64,000 nt of DNA. Origin: a bacterium. Lineage in GTDB: Bacteria; JAJVIF01. The notes beneath the pieces were generated by a model that was not told the origin of the DNA, made no database searches, and worked only from the letters and a program-made list of their open reading frames with translations. The DNA is taken from contig JAJVIF010000002.1 in NCBI GenBank assembly GCA_022072165.1, positions 554,063 through 618,062 of the forward strand. Direction: 5' to 3'. Numbering within the stretch: the stretch's first letter is position 1; each line of letters starts with the position of its first letter. Below, piece after piece: positions 40,807 to 48,054 of the stretch. The translations under genes were made by a program, and so were the position numbers.

Positions 40807-41184
40807 CTAGCGAATGGGGAGCTGGTGATCTGATCGGGGGGTTGAAGTCCCGGCTACGGGGGATCGATGCGCCTGCACGATAACGATCCAGAGCCAGATG
40901 TTGCCTCCCAGGACGACCGCCAGGAACGGCCAGGGTTGCCAGGTCGCCGGGATCACCAAAAAGGTCAGCCCCATCGCGCCGATGGCAATCCCCCAGGACT
41001 GCATGACCCGCCCAGCGGCCCGGTTCACCCGGTACCAGACCTCGGAATCTTTCAGCGTCGCGGGGGTCCGGACTCCCATCCAGATGTTCGGCTTCACCCG
41101 GTCGTGGGCCAGGAGACTGCCGATCCAGGAGACCAGCCCCCCTACAAGTGCCACGATCAGCATTGGTGCCCAGGCTGACTGCAT
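40807..41184 (-). CDS. SdpI-like membrane protein
   Basis: 125 residues with three to four spans. It has the SdpI/YhfL signature: RVKPNIWMGVRTPATLKDSEVW and a following VNRAAG. In Bacillus, SdpI is the immunity protein against the killing peptide SdpC and a signal-receptor; widely distributed homologues often have no Sdp toxin nearby, and none is seen here. Upstream AGGAG at 11 nt. Followed by a diverged copy. Confidence 0.8.
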   Translation of the reverse strand: MQSAWAPMLIVALVGGLVSWIGSLLAHDRVKPNIWMGVRTPATLKDSEVWYRVNRAAGRVMQSWGIAIGAMGLTFLVIPATWQPWPFLAVVLGGNIWLWIVIVQAHRSPVAGTSTPRSDHQLPIR

Positions 41185-41222
41185 CCTGACTTTGCTCCTG
41201 TTGGCCTTGTCCGGTGATCCGG

Positions 41223-42419
41223 CTACTGGTCCCCCGCCCCTTCGAGAAGCACCGCGACCCCCATCCCGCCACTGACACAGAGCGTCGCGACACCCCGCCG
41301 AACTTGCCGGCGACGCATCTCATACGCCAGGTGCAACAGGATCCGGGCACCCGTACAACCGATGGGATGTCCGATGCTGATGCCCCCGCCGTTGACGTTC
41401 AGTCTGTCAGACGGAATCCCGAGGTCCTGGTTGCAGGCGAGGACCTGACAGGCGAAGGCTTCATTGATCTCCCACAGATCGATGTCGCTGATTGCGAGGT
41501 CGTGCCGTGCCAGCAGCTTCTTTACCGCAGGTACTGGTCCGATCCCCATGCGCTTTGGGTCCACCCCAGCCTGTGCCCAGTCTTCGATCCGTGCCAGGGG
41601 CGTCAGATTGCGAGCGGCCGCATCCTCAGCGGACATCAGCAGCAGCGACGCCGCGCCATCGGTAATCGCCGAGGCATTCCCGGCGGTCACGACACCCTCG
41701 GGGTTGAACACCGGGGCCAGCCGTCCCAGTGCCTCCAGGGAACTGGGGCGAATCGCTTCGTCTTCGGCCAGAGTCGAGGTCCGGCCTTTGGAATCCGTGA
41801 TGTTGAAGGGGAGGATTTCCTCTGCGAGATGTCCCCCACTCTGCGCGGCAAGGGCTCGTTCATAGGAAAGGAGCGCGTAGGCATCGGTGGCTTCCCGGGA
41901 GATGCCATATTCCGCGGCCAGCAGGTCTGCGGTGGCTCCCATCGGCATCCCGGCCATCGGACAGTTGAAACCATCCTGGTACATCGCATCGACCAGGGGC
42001 TGGCTCCCCAGGCGCATCCCCCACCGGGCCTGCATGACGTAGTACGGCAGTCCCGACATACTCTCGGTGCCCCCCACCAGGGCATACCGCGCCTGCCCAC
42101 TTTCGATTTCATGGACCCCATTGATGACTGCCCGAAGCCCGGAAGCACAGGCCTGGTTCACAGTCCAGGCGGGGACACTAGCGGGTAATCCTCCCAGCAC
42201 GGCAATCTGCCGGGCGATGTTGGGACCATAGGACGCCTGCCGTCCGCACCCGTAGATCACGACCCCGTCATCGCCCATCTCTTCGGGCGACACTCCCCCT
42301 TCTTCCATCACATGCTGCATGGTCGGGATCGCCAGGTCCCGGGGATGGATGTCGCGCAGCGCCCCCCCGTACTTCCCGATGGGGGTCCGCATCGCGGCCA
42401 CGATGACGATGTCGCTCAT
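41223..42419 (-). CDS. Acetyl-CoA acetyltransferase (thiolase II family)
   Basis: 398 residues. The nucleophile Cys is in VNQACASGLRAV, the second active site in NVNGGGISIGHPIGCTGAR (His) and the third Cys in CVSGGMGVAVLLE. This is a full three-motif thiolase, which condenses or cleaves acetyl-/3-ketoacyl-CoA; biosynthetic or degradative direction cannot be told. TACACT 7 nt before the ATG predicts a leaderless mRNA. Confidence 0.93.
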   Translation of the reverse strand: MSDIVIVAAMRTPIGKYGGALRDIHPRDLAIPTMQHVMEEGGVSPEEMGDDGVVIYGCGRQASYGPNIARQIAVLGGLPASVPAWTVNQACASGLRAVINGVHEIESGQARYALVGGTESMSGLPYYVMQARWGMRLGSQPLVDAMYQDGFNCPMAGMPMGATADLLAAEYGISREATDAYALLSYERALAAQSGGHLAEEILPFNITDSKGRTSTLAEDEAIRPSSLEALGRLAPVFNPEGVVTAGNASAITDGAASLLLMSAEDAAARNLTPLARIEDWAQAGVDPKRMGIGPVPAVKKLLARHDLAISDIDLWEINEAFACQVLACNQDLGIPSDRLNVNGGGISIGHPIGCTGARILLHLAYEMRRRQVRRGVATLCVSGGMGVAVLLEGAGDQ

Positions 42420-42426
42420 GGGGGCG

Positions 42427-42432
42427 AGTGTA
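42427..42432 (-). promoter_or_regulatory. -10-like TACACT of the thiolase gene (leaderless)
   Basis: On the minus strand TACACT, seven bases (CGCCCCC) and the ATG at 42419. Confidence 0.5.
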
Positions 42433-42465
42433 CTCCCGACACCACAGTGCTATCGCAGCCCGGCG

Positions 42466-43698
42466 TTAGGAGTTCACCGCATGGGAGGCCTGATAGGCCC
42501 GGATCGCCTCGGGATTGGTGTAGCCGGTCATGGCCCGGACTTTCGGCACGACCCGCTCCAGCGCAGCGGCCAGGGCTTCCACTTCGGCGGCGGTGGTGTA
42601 GCGGCTCAATGAGAGTCGCAGGCTGCCTCTGGCAGCGTCATCACTGAGCCCCATCGCTCGCAGGACATGGGACGGCACCGCTTGTCCGGTGGAGCAGGCC
42701 GAGCCCGCAGAACAGGCGAAGCCTTCCTGGTCCAGCAGCAAGAGGGCAGTGGAACCAAGGAGTCCGGTGAAAGTGAGATTGCTGGTGTTGGGGGTGCGGG
42801 GAGCTCCCCCGCCATTGACTGTCACATCGGGAATGCAGGCGAGGATGGTCGCTTCCAGGCTGTCGCGCAGGGCGGTCATGCTGGCGACTTTGGTTTCCAG
42901 ACACCGCGATGCCAGCTCACAGGCGACCCCGAGCCCCACGATGCCCGGCACATTTTCAGTCCCGGCCCGCAAGCCCCGCTCCTGATGCCCTCCCCGGACA
43001 CAGGGCTCCATCGCCGCCCCGGAGCGCACAAAGAGCGCACCGATCCCTTTAGGACCGTGCAGTTTGTGCCCAGCCAGGGAGAGAAAGGTGATGCCGGGAA
43101 TCGCCGCGAGATCGATTGGTATTTTGCCAGTCGCCTGGACCGCATCGGTATGGAGCGGGACCCCGGCTGCGGCACAGATCGCCGCCAGCTCCGCCATCGG
43201 CTGCACCACTCCGGTCTCATTGTTCGCCCACATCAGCGAGACCAGCGCAGTTTCTCCCGGACGAATCGCGGCCTGCAGGTCAGCAGGATGCAGGAGTCCA
43301 TCGCGATCCACCGGGAGCTCGGTCAGGTCGTAGCCAACACTCTTCAGATGGCGCAAGGTCGCCAGGACTGCCGGATGCTCGATGGCCGACGTGATCAGGT
43401 GGGTCCCTTCACAGCAGGACAACGCGCCATGAATCGCGAGCGTGTTGCTTTCGGTTCCGCCTGACGTAAAGCAGATTTCCTGGGGCTGTGCCCCGAGCAG
43501 CGACGCCACCTGCTCTCGCGCCGTCTGGATCGCCCTCGCCGCCAGAGTCCCCAACCGATGCCCGCTCGAGGGGTTGCCATAGAGCCCCCCCAACCAGGGA
43601 AGCATCGCTTCCACGACCTCCGGCGCTGCCGGGGTCGTGGCGTTGTGGTCGAAGTAACAGATCTCTGTGGGTCCGGCGGGCGGGACGGTGTCGCTCAT
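42466..43698 (-). CDS. Cysteine desulfurase (NifS/IscS type)
   Basis: 410-residue PLP enzyme that takes sulfur from cysteine for Fe-S and thiocofactor assembly. Seen: DHNATTPAAPEVVEAML, GNPSSGHRLG, PLP-phosphate His/Asn region, the lysine in LAGHKLHGPKGIG and the catalytic Cys in SAGSACSTGQ, with the extended loop of the NifS/IscS class (not the SufS class). Its ATG overlaps the stop of the scaffold-like gene upstream by 4 nt. Confidence 0.94.
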   Translation of the reverse strand: MSDTVPPAGPTEICYFDHNATTPAAPEVVEAMLPWLGGLYGNPSSGHRLGTLAARAIQTAREQVASLLGAQPQEICFTSGGTESNTLAIHGALSCCEGTHLITSAIEHPAVLATLRHLKSVGYDLTELPVDRDGLLHPADLQAAIRPGETALVSLMWANNETGVVQPMAELAAICAAAGVPLHTDAVQATGKIPIDLAAIPGITFLSLAGHKLHGPKGIGALFVRSGAAMEPCVRGGHQERGLRAGTENVPGIVGLGVACELASRCLETKVASMTALRDSLEATILACIPDVTVNGGGAPRTPNTSNLTFTGLLGSTALLLLDQEGFACSAGSACSTGQAVPSHVLRAMGLSDDAARGSLRLSLSRYTTAAEVEALAAALERVVPKVRAMTGYTNPEAIRAYQASHAVNS

Positions 43699-44339
43699 AC
43701 GGCGATGACCTCGAGGCGGGGGCTGACGTATTGTCGCAAACGTTCCTCTACCAGTCCACGCAGGGTCAGGGTCGAGGCCGCGCAGGAGGAACAGGAGCCT
43801 ATAAGATGCACGATCACCCGGTCGCCATCCACATCGATCAGCGTCAGGTCGCCGCCATCCCCCTGCAGGTAGGGACGAACTTCCTTGTTCAGCACATCCG
43901 TGATGCGGGCGACTTTCGCCAGTCCCGGGAGGTTGTCGTACGCCGCTGCCAGTGTGTCATCGGCTGAAGATTCCGCCAGGCCACCGGGAGTCACGCCCAG
44001 TTCATGACAGAGGACCACATAGCCCCGGGCTTCCACTTCACGCCAGAGCTCCCGCAGGAGATCTTCCAGGTCCGGATGACACGAACCACAGCCCCCTCCC
44101 GCCCGGGTGTGAGCGGTCAGCTCCGCGACTTCGTGCAGCTCGTGTTGTAAGGCGGTCTGCTTCAGGAGCCGCTCGGGAACACCAAAGCAGTAGCAGATCA
44201 GAGGATCGGTTTCCGGTTGGGCCGGAATCACGACGGTCGCGGCGTCATCCACCAGCAGGGTGGTTCCCGCGGACACACGCCCCGGTGGATCGGGGATGTA
44301 CAGATCCGCCCAACGGGGCTCCGGGAGCGACCAGGTCAT
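43695..44339 (-). CDS. Short NifU-like protein: BFD [2Fe-2S] domain plus Nfu domain, no IscU domain
   Basis: 214 residues. A BFD-type [2Fe-2S] site uses Cys49, Cys51, Cys84 and Cys87 (ICYCFGV and CGSC). A C-terminal Nfu domain has the Cys183-x2-Cys186 pair in GSCSSCAAS, which carries a transferable Fe-S cluster, with the typical VRPYLQGDGGDL start. Azotobacter NifU has the same order but with an IscU-like domain in front, which is absent here; only about 45 unrelated residues precede the BFD domain. TATAGT 6 nt before the ATG. Paired with the desulfurase. Confidence 0.88.
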   Translation of the reverse strand: MTWSLPEPRWADLYIPDPPGRVSAGTTLLVDDAATVVIPAQPETDPLICYCFGVPERLLKQTALQHELHEVAELTAHTRAGGGCGSCHPDLEDLLRELWREVEARGYVVLCHELGVTPGGLAESSADDTLAAAYDNLPGLAKVARITDVLNKEVRPYLQGDGGDLTLIDVDGDRVIVHLIGSCSSCAASTLTLRGLVEERLRQYVSPRLEVIAV

Positions 44340-44345
44340 GGCGGG

Positions 44346-44351
44346 ACTATA
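44346..44351 (-). promoter_or_regulatory. -10-like TATAGT of the NifU-like/desulfurase operon (leaderless)
   Basis: On the minus strand TATAGT, six bases and the ATG at 44339. Confidence 0.5.
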
Positions 44352-44446
44352 CCCGGTCGCTGCCGGCAGATGCTGGAGAAATGCGCGTCGTATCAGGTAC
44401 AGTGCTGCAGTACATCTGCTCACTCTCGCGCGTCCCGGAGTTCCCC

Positions 44447-44980
44447 ATGACCCTGACCCACGGCACCACCGCCCCCGACTTCGCCCTCCCCGGCACCGAT
44501 GGGCGCACCCACTCTCTCGCCGACTATGCCGGGGCACGCGCGCTGGCCGTGATCTTTTCCTGTAACCACTGCCCTTATGTCCAGGCCTATGAAGACCGGA
44601 TGATGACGCTGCAGCGCGACCTGGGACCCCAGGGATTCCAGCTGATCGCCATCAACGCTAACGAAACGAAAAACTACCCCGCCGACAGCTTCGAGCACAT
44701 GGTCGAGCGGGCTGTGGAACTGGGGTTCAACTTCCCTTATCTGCGCGATGAGACGCAGGAAGTTGCAACAGCCTACGGAGCCGAGCGGACCCCGCATATC
44801 TTCCTGTTTGATGCGGACCGCCAGCTGGTCTACACCGGCGCGATCGATGACAACTGGAAAGAACCCGCGGCGGTCCAGCGCCAGTACCTGCGGGAGGCCA
44901 TCGAGGCGGTCCTGGCAGGGGAGCCGGTGCCGGAACCATCGACACAGGCCATCGGATGCTCCATCAAGTGGAACGCCTGA
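44447..44980 (+). CDS. Thioredoxin-fold protein (AhpC/TSA-ResA-like)
   Basis: 177 residues. A CNHCPY motif (Cys-x2-Cys) after the strand RALAVIFS, DFALPGTDGRTHSLADYAG at the N-terminus and the ERTPHIFLFDADRQLVYTGAI cis-Pro region match redoxin-type thioredoxins; this 'SCNHCPYVQAYEDR' subgroup is usually annotated thioredoxin family protein. No signal peptide, so cytoplasmic thiol chemistry is likely. GGAG lies 7 nt before ATG 44447. Divergent from the NifU-like gene. Confidence 0.88.
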   Translation: MTLTHGTTAPDFALPGTDGRTHSLADYAGARALAVIFSCNHCPYVQAYEDRMMTLQRDLGPQGFQLIAINANETKNYPADSFEHMVERAVELGFNFPYLRDETQEVATAYGAERTPHIFLFDADRQLVYTGAIDDNWKEPAAVQRQYLREAIEAVLAGEPVPEPSTQAIGCSIKWNA

Positions 44981-45236
44981 TCTGTATCTCCAGCCACTTG
45001 CATACAGCAGAATGCTATACTCACGGGGCCAGTCAGCCCTGCAGCATGTCAACTACCACGGTTAAAGTGACTGAAATGGCGACAGACTACTGGCCAGCTG
45101 ACGCATAAACAGGCCTATACTCACAATCTGATGTATGTCAGGCCGGAGGGTCAGGAAAGTGTGAAGCAAGTAACAATCCCGTGACCTGTCACCAACTTCG
45201 CTTGACATGAAGTGGTGTAGTGCGTAAGGTACCGCC
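44981..45236. other. Non-coding gap upstream of the candidate small RNA
   Basis: No credible gene. TATACTCAC occurs at 45016 and again exactly 100 bp on at 45116, each in a -10-like context, and the palindrome GTGAC-CT-GTCAC sits at 45181-45192 just before the small-RNA promoter. Otherwise nothing recognised. Confidence 0.5.
45202..45230 (+). promoter_or_regulatory. Promoter of the candidate small RNA
   Basis: Consensus TTGACA at 45202-45207, a 17-bp spacer and TAAGGT at 45225-45230. Transcription would begin around 45237. Confidence 0.6.
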
Positions 45237-45425
45237 CGGTCTAGCAGGCGCAGACCATCAGCGGCCTACGGAGAAGGCGAAGCAGCACGCAGGCGCAGTT
45301 CTCCCGATCCGTAAGCCCACTCTGCGCTGTCCACCTGTCACGTCCGGATAGGCAGTCTGAAACGTACAGACGGATGGATAGCGGCCCCCCGTCGGACTCA
45401 CAAGCCCGACGGGGGGTATCTTTTT
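45237..45425 (+). ncRNA. Candidate structured small RNA, about 190 nt
   Basis: Bounded by a consensus promoter and a strong intrinsic terminator, with no reading frame in between. Predicted helices: GGTCT/AGACC (45238-45256); a long arm GGC-TACGGA-GAA pairing with TTC-TCCGTA-GCC (45263-45317); GTCTG/CAGAC (45355-45371); and the terminator stem. It does not show the SRP, tmRNA or RNase P core motifs. Its length is similar to 6S RNA but I cannot show the 6S long-hairpin shape. I see no Rfam family in it. Confidence 0.5.
45385..45425 (+). terminator. Terminator of the candidate small RNA
   Basis: Arms CCCCCCGTCGG and CCGACGGGGGG (11 bp) around a ten-base loop, then TATCTTTTT. The T-run is only on the plus strand, so it serves plus-strand transcription. 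Confidence 0.92.
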
Positions 45426-45504
45426 GCCCCGTCGCCTTGCCCTCATGCATTCTGCTTTACACCAACGCGGCTTTGATCCAGTGAATCGAAGCAACAGCCC
45501 GTAC

Positions 45505-46305
45505 TCAGGCATAGTGTGGGCTCTTCAAAAAATGCTCCAGTGCCCGGACCCACCGGGTGCCATACCAGCAATACAACGTGCCGTCATCCACAAACACCTG
45601 CCCCTGTTGCACGGCCCGCGATCCCGGCAACAGTGCCTCGTACTCAGCAACATGCTTCTCCTCGAACGGGAAGGGCTCCGATGACAGGCAGACCATATCC
45701 GGATCCTCAGACTCCAGTTCATCCACGGTAATCGCGGGATAGCGGTCTGTCGCATTGCCCCAGGGATTCGCGCAATGCAGCAGTTCCAGGACCGAGTGGA
45801 CGTAAGTGTCGCGATTGATGGTCATGTAGGGCTTGCGCCAGATCAGATACGCCAGGGATCGCGCGGCTCGTTGCTGCATGGTGGCACGAACTTCCGCTTC
45901 CAGCGATCGCATCCTGCTGGTCCACTCCGCAGCGGTCGCGTCCTCCCCGGTGATAGCCCCCAGCAGGGAGACCAGGTCGATGTTGTCCGCCACCGTGCGT
46001 GGAAACGTCACGAGGCAGGGGAAGTCTGCTGCCAGCGCCTCGACATCTTCTCTACGGTTTTCTTCTTCATTCACCAGGATCAGGTCTGGCTGCAAGTCGC
46101 GGATGCGGTCCAGGTGCGGGGTCTTGGTGCCGCCGACTTTCGGCAGCGGTGCCACGACCTCTGTGGGATACCAGCACCAGTCGGTGACTCCCGCCAGCGA
46201 GCCGGCCGCGCCCAGTTCGGCCAGACTCTCGGTGAGCGAGGGGACCAGCGACACGATGCGTCGGGCGGGCCGCGAAAGATCGTCAGGGGAGGTCAGAAGT
46301 GGCAC
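45505..46305 (-). CDS. BtuF-like (helical-backbone metal receptor) binding protein without a signal peptide
   Basis: 266 residues. The pattern RRIVSLVPSLTESLAELGAAG, VTDWCWYP, VGGTKTPHLDRIRDLQPDLIL and a late DMVCLSSEPFPF is that of BtuF-type vitamin B12/metal receptors. There is no signal peptide or lipobox: the protein opens MPLLTSPDDLSRPARR. It may be cytoplasmic, as in a known class of 'cobalamin-binding' stand-alone proteins. It starts at GTG, with TACGCT 7 nt before it, which supports the short N-terminus. No transporter genes adjoin it. Confidence 0.8.
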   Translation of the reverse strand: MPLLTSPDDLSRPARRIVSLVPSLTESLAELGAAGSLAGVTDWCWYPTEVVAPLPKVGGTKTPHLDRIRDLQPDLILVNEEENRREDVEALAADFPCLVTFPRTVADNIDLVSLLGAITGEDATAAEWTSRMRSLEAEVRATMQQRAARSLAYLIWRKPYMTINRDTYVHSVLELLHCANPWGNATDRYPAITVDELESEDPDMVCLSSEPFPFEEKHVAEYEALLPGSRAVQQGQVFVDDGTLYCWYGTRWVRALEHFLKSPHYA

Positions 46306-46312
46306 GAGCTTA

Positions 46313-46318
46313 AGCGTA
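46313..46318 (-). promoter_or_regulatory. -10-like TACGCT of the receptor gene (leaderless, GTG start)
   Basis: On the minus strand TACGCT, seven bases (TAAGCTC) and GTG at 46305. Confidence 0.5.
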
Positions 46319-46360
46319 CCGGATGCCGCGTGTCGGACATACTCAGCTCAAACAAAGCCA

Positions 46361-46389
46361 ACACGCCCTGGCATCAGGCCGGAGCGTGT
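46361..46389 (-). terminator. Possible terminator of the HNH/H1-tail gene
   Basis: Minus strand: arms ACACGC and GCGTGT with partial pairing inside, then TGGCTTTGTTTG. It lies about 30 nt after the stop. Confidence 0.4.
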
Positions 46390-46421
46390 CCGTGTGACTC
46401 ACTGCGGCGCAGTGCGGCTGG

Positions 46422-47702
46422 CTACTTGGCCTTCGCTGCTGTCTTCTTCGCCGCCATCTTTTTGGCCGCTGGCTTGGCAGCGGCTTTGGTGGCGGTCTTC
46501 TTTGCTGGGATCGGCTCGACCTTGACCTCGACCGTCTTCTTGGCCGCCGGCTTCGCGGCAGCTTTGGTCGCGGTCTTTTTCGCAGCGGTCCCCTTCGCGG
46601 CGGTCTTTTTCGACACTGGGGCTTTGGCGGTGGATTTCGCCGCTGGGCTCGCGATGTGGGTCGCAATCAGGGCTTCCAGCTTGGTCTTCACCAGCCCCTG
46701 GAGCTCCTGCTGCATCCGCAGGATTTCATCCTCGGTCGAGAAGTGACACCACTTGTGGTGGAACGGATTGAGGAGACAGAGATTCTCCAGAGACTCATTC
46801 CCCCCCTGGGCCAGTCGCTGGATGTGGTGGACCTCAATGTACGGCGTCCCTTCCGGGGTTGCGAAGGTCAGCTCCTCGCCGATGAACGAGGTGTTGCCAT
46901 AGAGCAGGACCGCCAGCCCCTTGAGGCCGGTGTAGGGCACCGCGCACTCGATGGTGTATTCGCGCTTGGTCGCCCGCTTGATGTCCATGCGGTCGAGTTT
47001 GTTTGCCACGACTTGCTCCCGCTCCACGAGGACCGGATGTGCCAGGTAGCTGCCAGGCGTCTCATCCCGGGTCAGAATCCCCAGGGTCGCGAAGAGTTCC
47101 AGGATCTGGAAAATCCGTGACTCGATGTCGGTTTCATCCGGGTAGACATCGGCGAAATCCGGACCGGCAAAGCTCGCCAAGTTGCTGACGTTGAGGTCAG
47201 GACGATTCCGCTCCTGCACATAGTCCACCAGCGCATCGGCCACATCGATGACCCAGGTATAGGCCGGCGCTGGGAGGGTGACCCATCCCGGCGCGTTGAT
47301 AGCGGCGGGAGCCACCGCCTGCCGTGCAGCTTTTACGGGCGGGGGAGCCTCCACCAGTTCCTCTTCGTCCTCGACATCCACTACCGGTACCGGCGCAGTT
47401 TTCGTAGGAGCCGCTTTGGGCTGAGCAGGCTTGTCGGTTGCTGCCTTGGCAGCTGCCGGCGCGGGCGCAGGGGCGGCGGCGCGAACAGCGGCCCCTCCTT
47501 CGATCTTCGCGCCATGGAGGGCGAAGGCGTCGCCATGACTGTCGAGCTTGCCATCGCGGACCAGCGCCTTCAGCGCTTTGTGCGCTTCCGCCAGGCTGAC
47601 CTGCATCAGGTCGGCAGCGATGTCTGCATCGAAGAGTTGCTCCTTCGACTTAAAAACCCATTGAAAGAGCTTGGCGAGCAGCATGTTGGGCTCAAGGGCC
47701 AT
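46422..47702 (-). CDS. HNH-motif protein with an N-terminal wing-helix-like domain and a histone H1-like Lys/Ala tail
   Basis: 426 residues. The N-terminus (LLAKLFQWVFKSKEQLFDAD) looks like a winged helix. An Ala/Pro linker follows. Residues 288-320 carry an HNH-type nuclease pattern: IEVHHIQRLAQGG with His292-His293, NLCLLNPFHHKWCH with Asn307 and His315/His320. Residues about 355-426 are a basic tail of KKTA/AAK repeats, with TATKAAAKPAAKK present twice, as in eukaryotic and bacterial H1-like proteins. It may bind DNA non-specifically and cleave it. ATG 47702 was preferred; 47777 is possible. Confidence 0.7.
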   Translation of the reverse strand: MALEPNMLLAKLFQWVFKSKEQLFDADIAADLMQVSLAEAHKALKALVRDGKLDSHGDAFALHGAKIEGGAAVRAAAPAPAPAAAKAATDKPAQPKAAPTKTAPVPVVDVEDEEELVEAPPPVKAARQAVAPAAINAPGWVTLPAPAYTWVIDVADALVDYVQERNRPDLNVSNLASFAGPDFADVYPDETDIESRIFQILELFATLGILTRDETPGSYLAHPVLVEREQVVANKLDRMDIKRATKREYTIECAVPYTGLKGLAVLLYGNTSFIGEELTFATPEGTPYIEVHHIQRLAQGGNESLENLCLLNPFHHKWCHFSTEDEILRMQQELQGLVKTKLEALIATHIASPAAKSTAKAPVSKKTAAKGTAAKKTATKAAAKPAAKKTVEVKVEPIPAKKTATKAAAKPAAKKMAAKKTAAKAK

Positions 47703-47898
47703 GGAGGGCGTGACCTCGAGAGAGACGGGGTAGTGGGTAACACGAAGCGACCGGGCTGTCGGGGCCGTCAGTGGCATCTGTCACAACAGGTGCCTGGCCG
47801 GTCCATCGACCGCAGCCCCCGGTGGAGCTGGCAGGAGATGTCCTGCGGTGTGGAAGCGTAGCACAGCCAGGCGTCCGTTGGGGGCCATTTTGAAGGAG

Positions 47899-47927
47899 TT
47901 GTATGGGAGGTCGCAGGTGTGGCATCT
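47899..47927 (+). promoter_or_regulatory. Possible promoter of the antiporter leader
   Basis: TTGTAT at 47899-47904, a 17-bp spacer and GCATCT at 47922-47927. A weak match; it would start RNA near 47934, just before the first hairpin. Confidence 0.35.
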
Positions 47928-47933
47928 GAGATG

Positions 47934-48016
47934 TAAGGGGTCAAGCCCTACCGCAGTAGGTTCTGTGTGCCGGAAGGCACCAGCCCCGGGTTGTTCCAGC
48001 CCGGGGCTGTCGTTTT
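47934..48016 (+). promoter_or_regulatory. Structured leader with terminator-like hairpin before the antiporter gene (riboswitch candidate)
   Basis: Three consecutive hairpins: CCTAC-CGCA-GTAGG (47947-47960), GTGCC-GGAA-GGCAC (47967-47980) and CAGCCCCGGG pairing with CCCGGGGCTG (47981-48009), the last followed by TCGTTTT. The order aptamer-like hairpins then intrinsic terminator fits a transcription attenuator. Downstream is a cation/proton antiporter. A second route to the gene is TAAGAT at 48041. Confidence 0.5.
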
Positions 48017-48040
48017 GACAGAGGGCGCAAGGCCCCCACG

Positions 48041-48046
48041 TAAGAT
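48041..48046 (+). promoter_or_regulatory. -10-like TAAGAT close to the antiporter start
   Basis: TAAGAT, eight bases and ATG 48055. TTGACA lies 20 bp upstream (48015-48020), a longer spacer than normal. If used, this promoter gives a leaderless mRNA that skips the structured leader. Confidence 0.4.
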
Positions 48047-48054
48047 GACACGTA

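Larger units (their letters stand above)
47703..48054. other. Non-coding gap holding the leader of the HNH gene and of the antiporter gene
   Basis: A GCAGGA/TCCTGC hairpin at 47831-47846 lies in the HNH leader, and TACGCT (minus, 47855-47860) could be its -10. From about 47899 the plus strand holds the antiporter leader (next entry). No gene. Confidence 0.55.

Noticed and set aside
45237-45425. SRP RNA, tmRNA or RNase P
   Set aside because: The GGAAGCAGC-type SRP loop, a tRNA-like end and the RNase P core helices are all absent.
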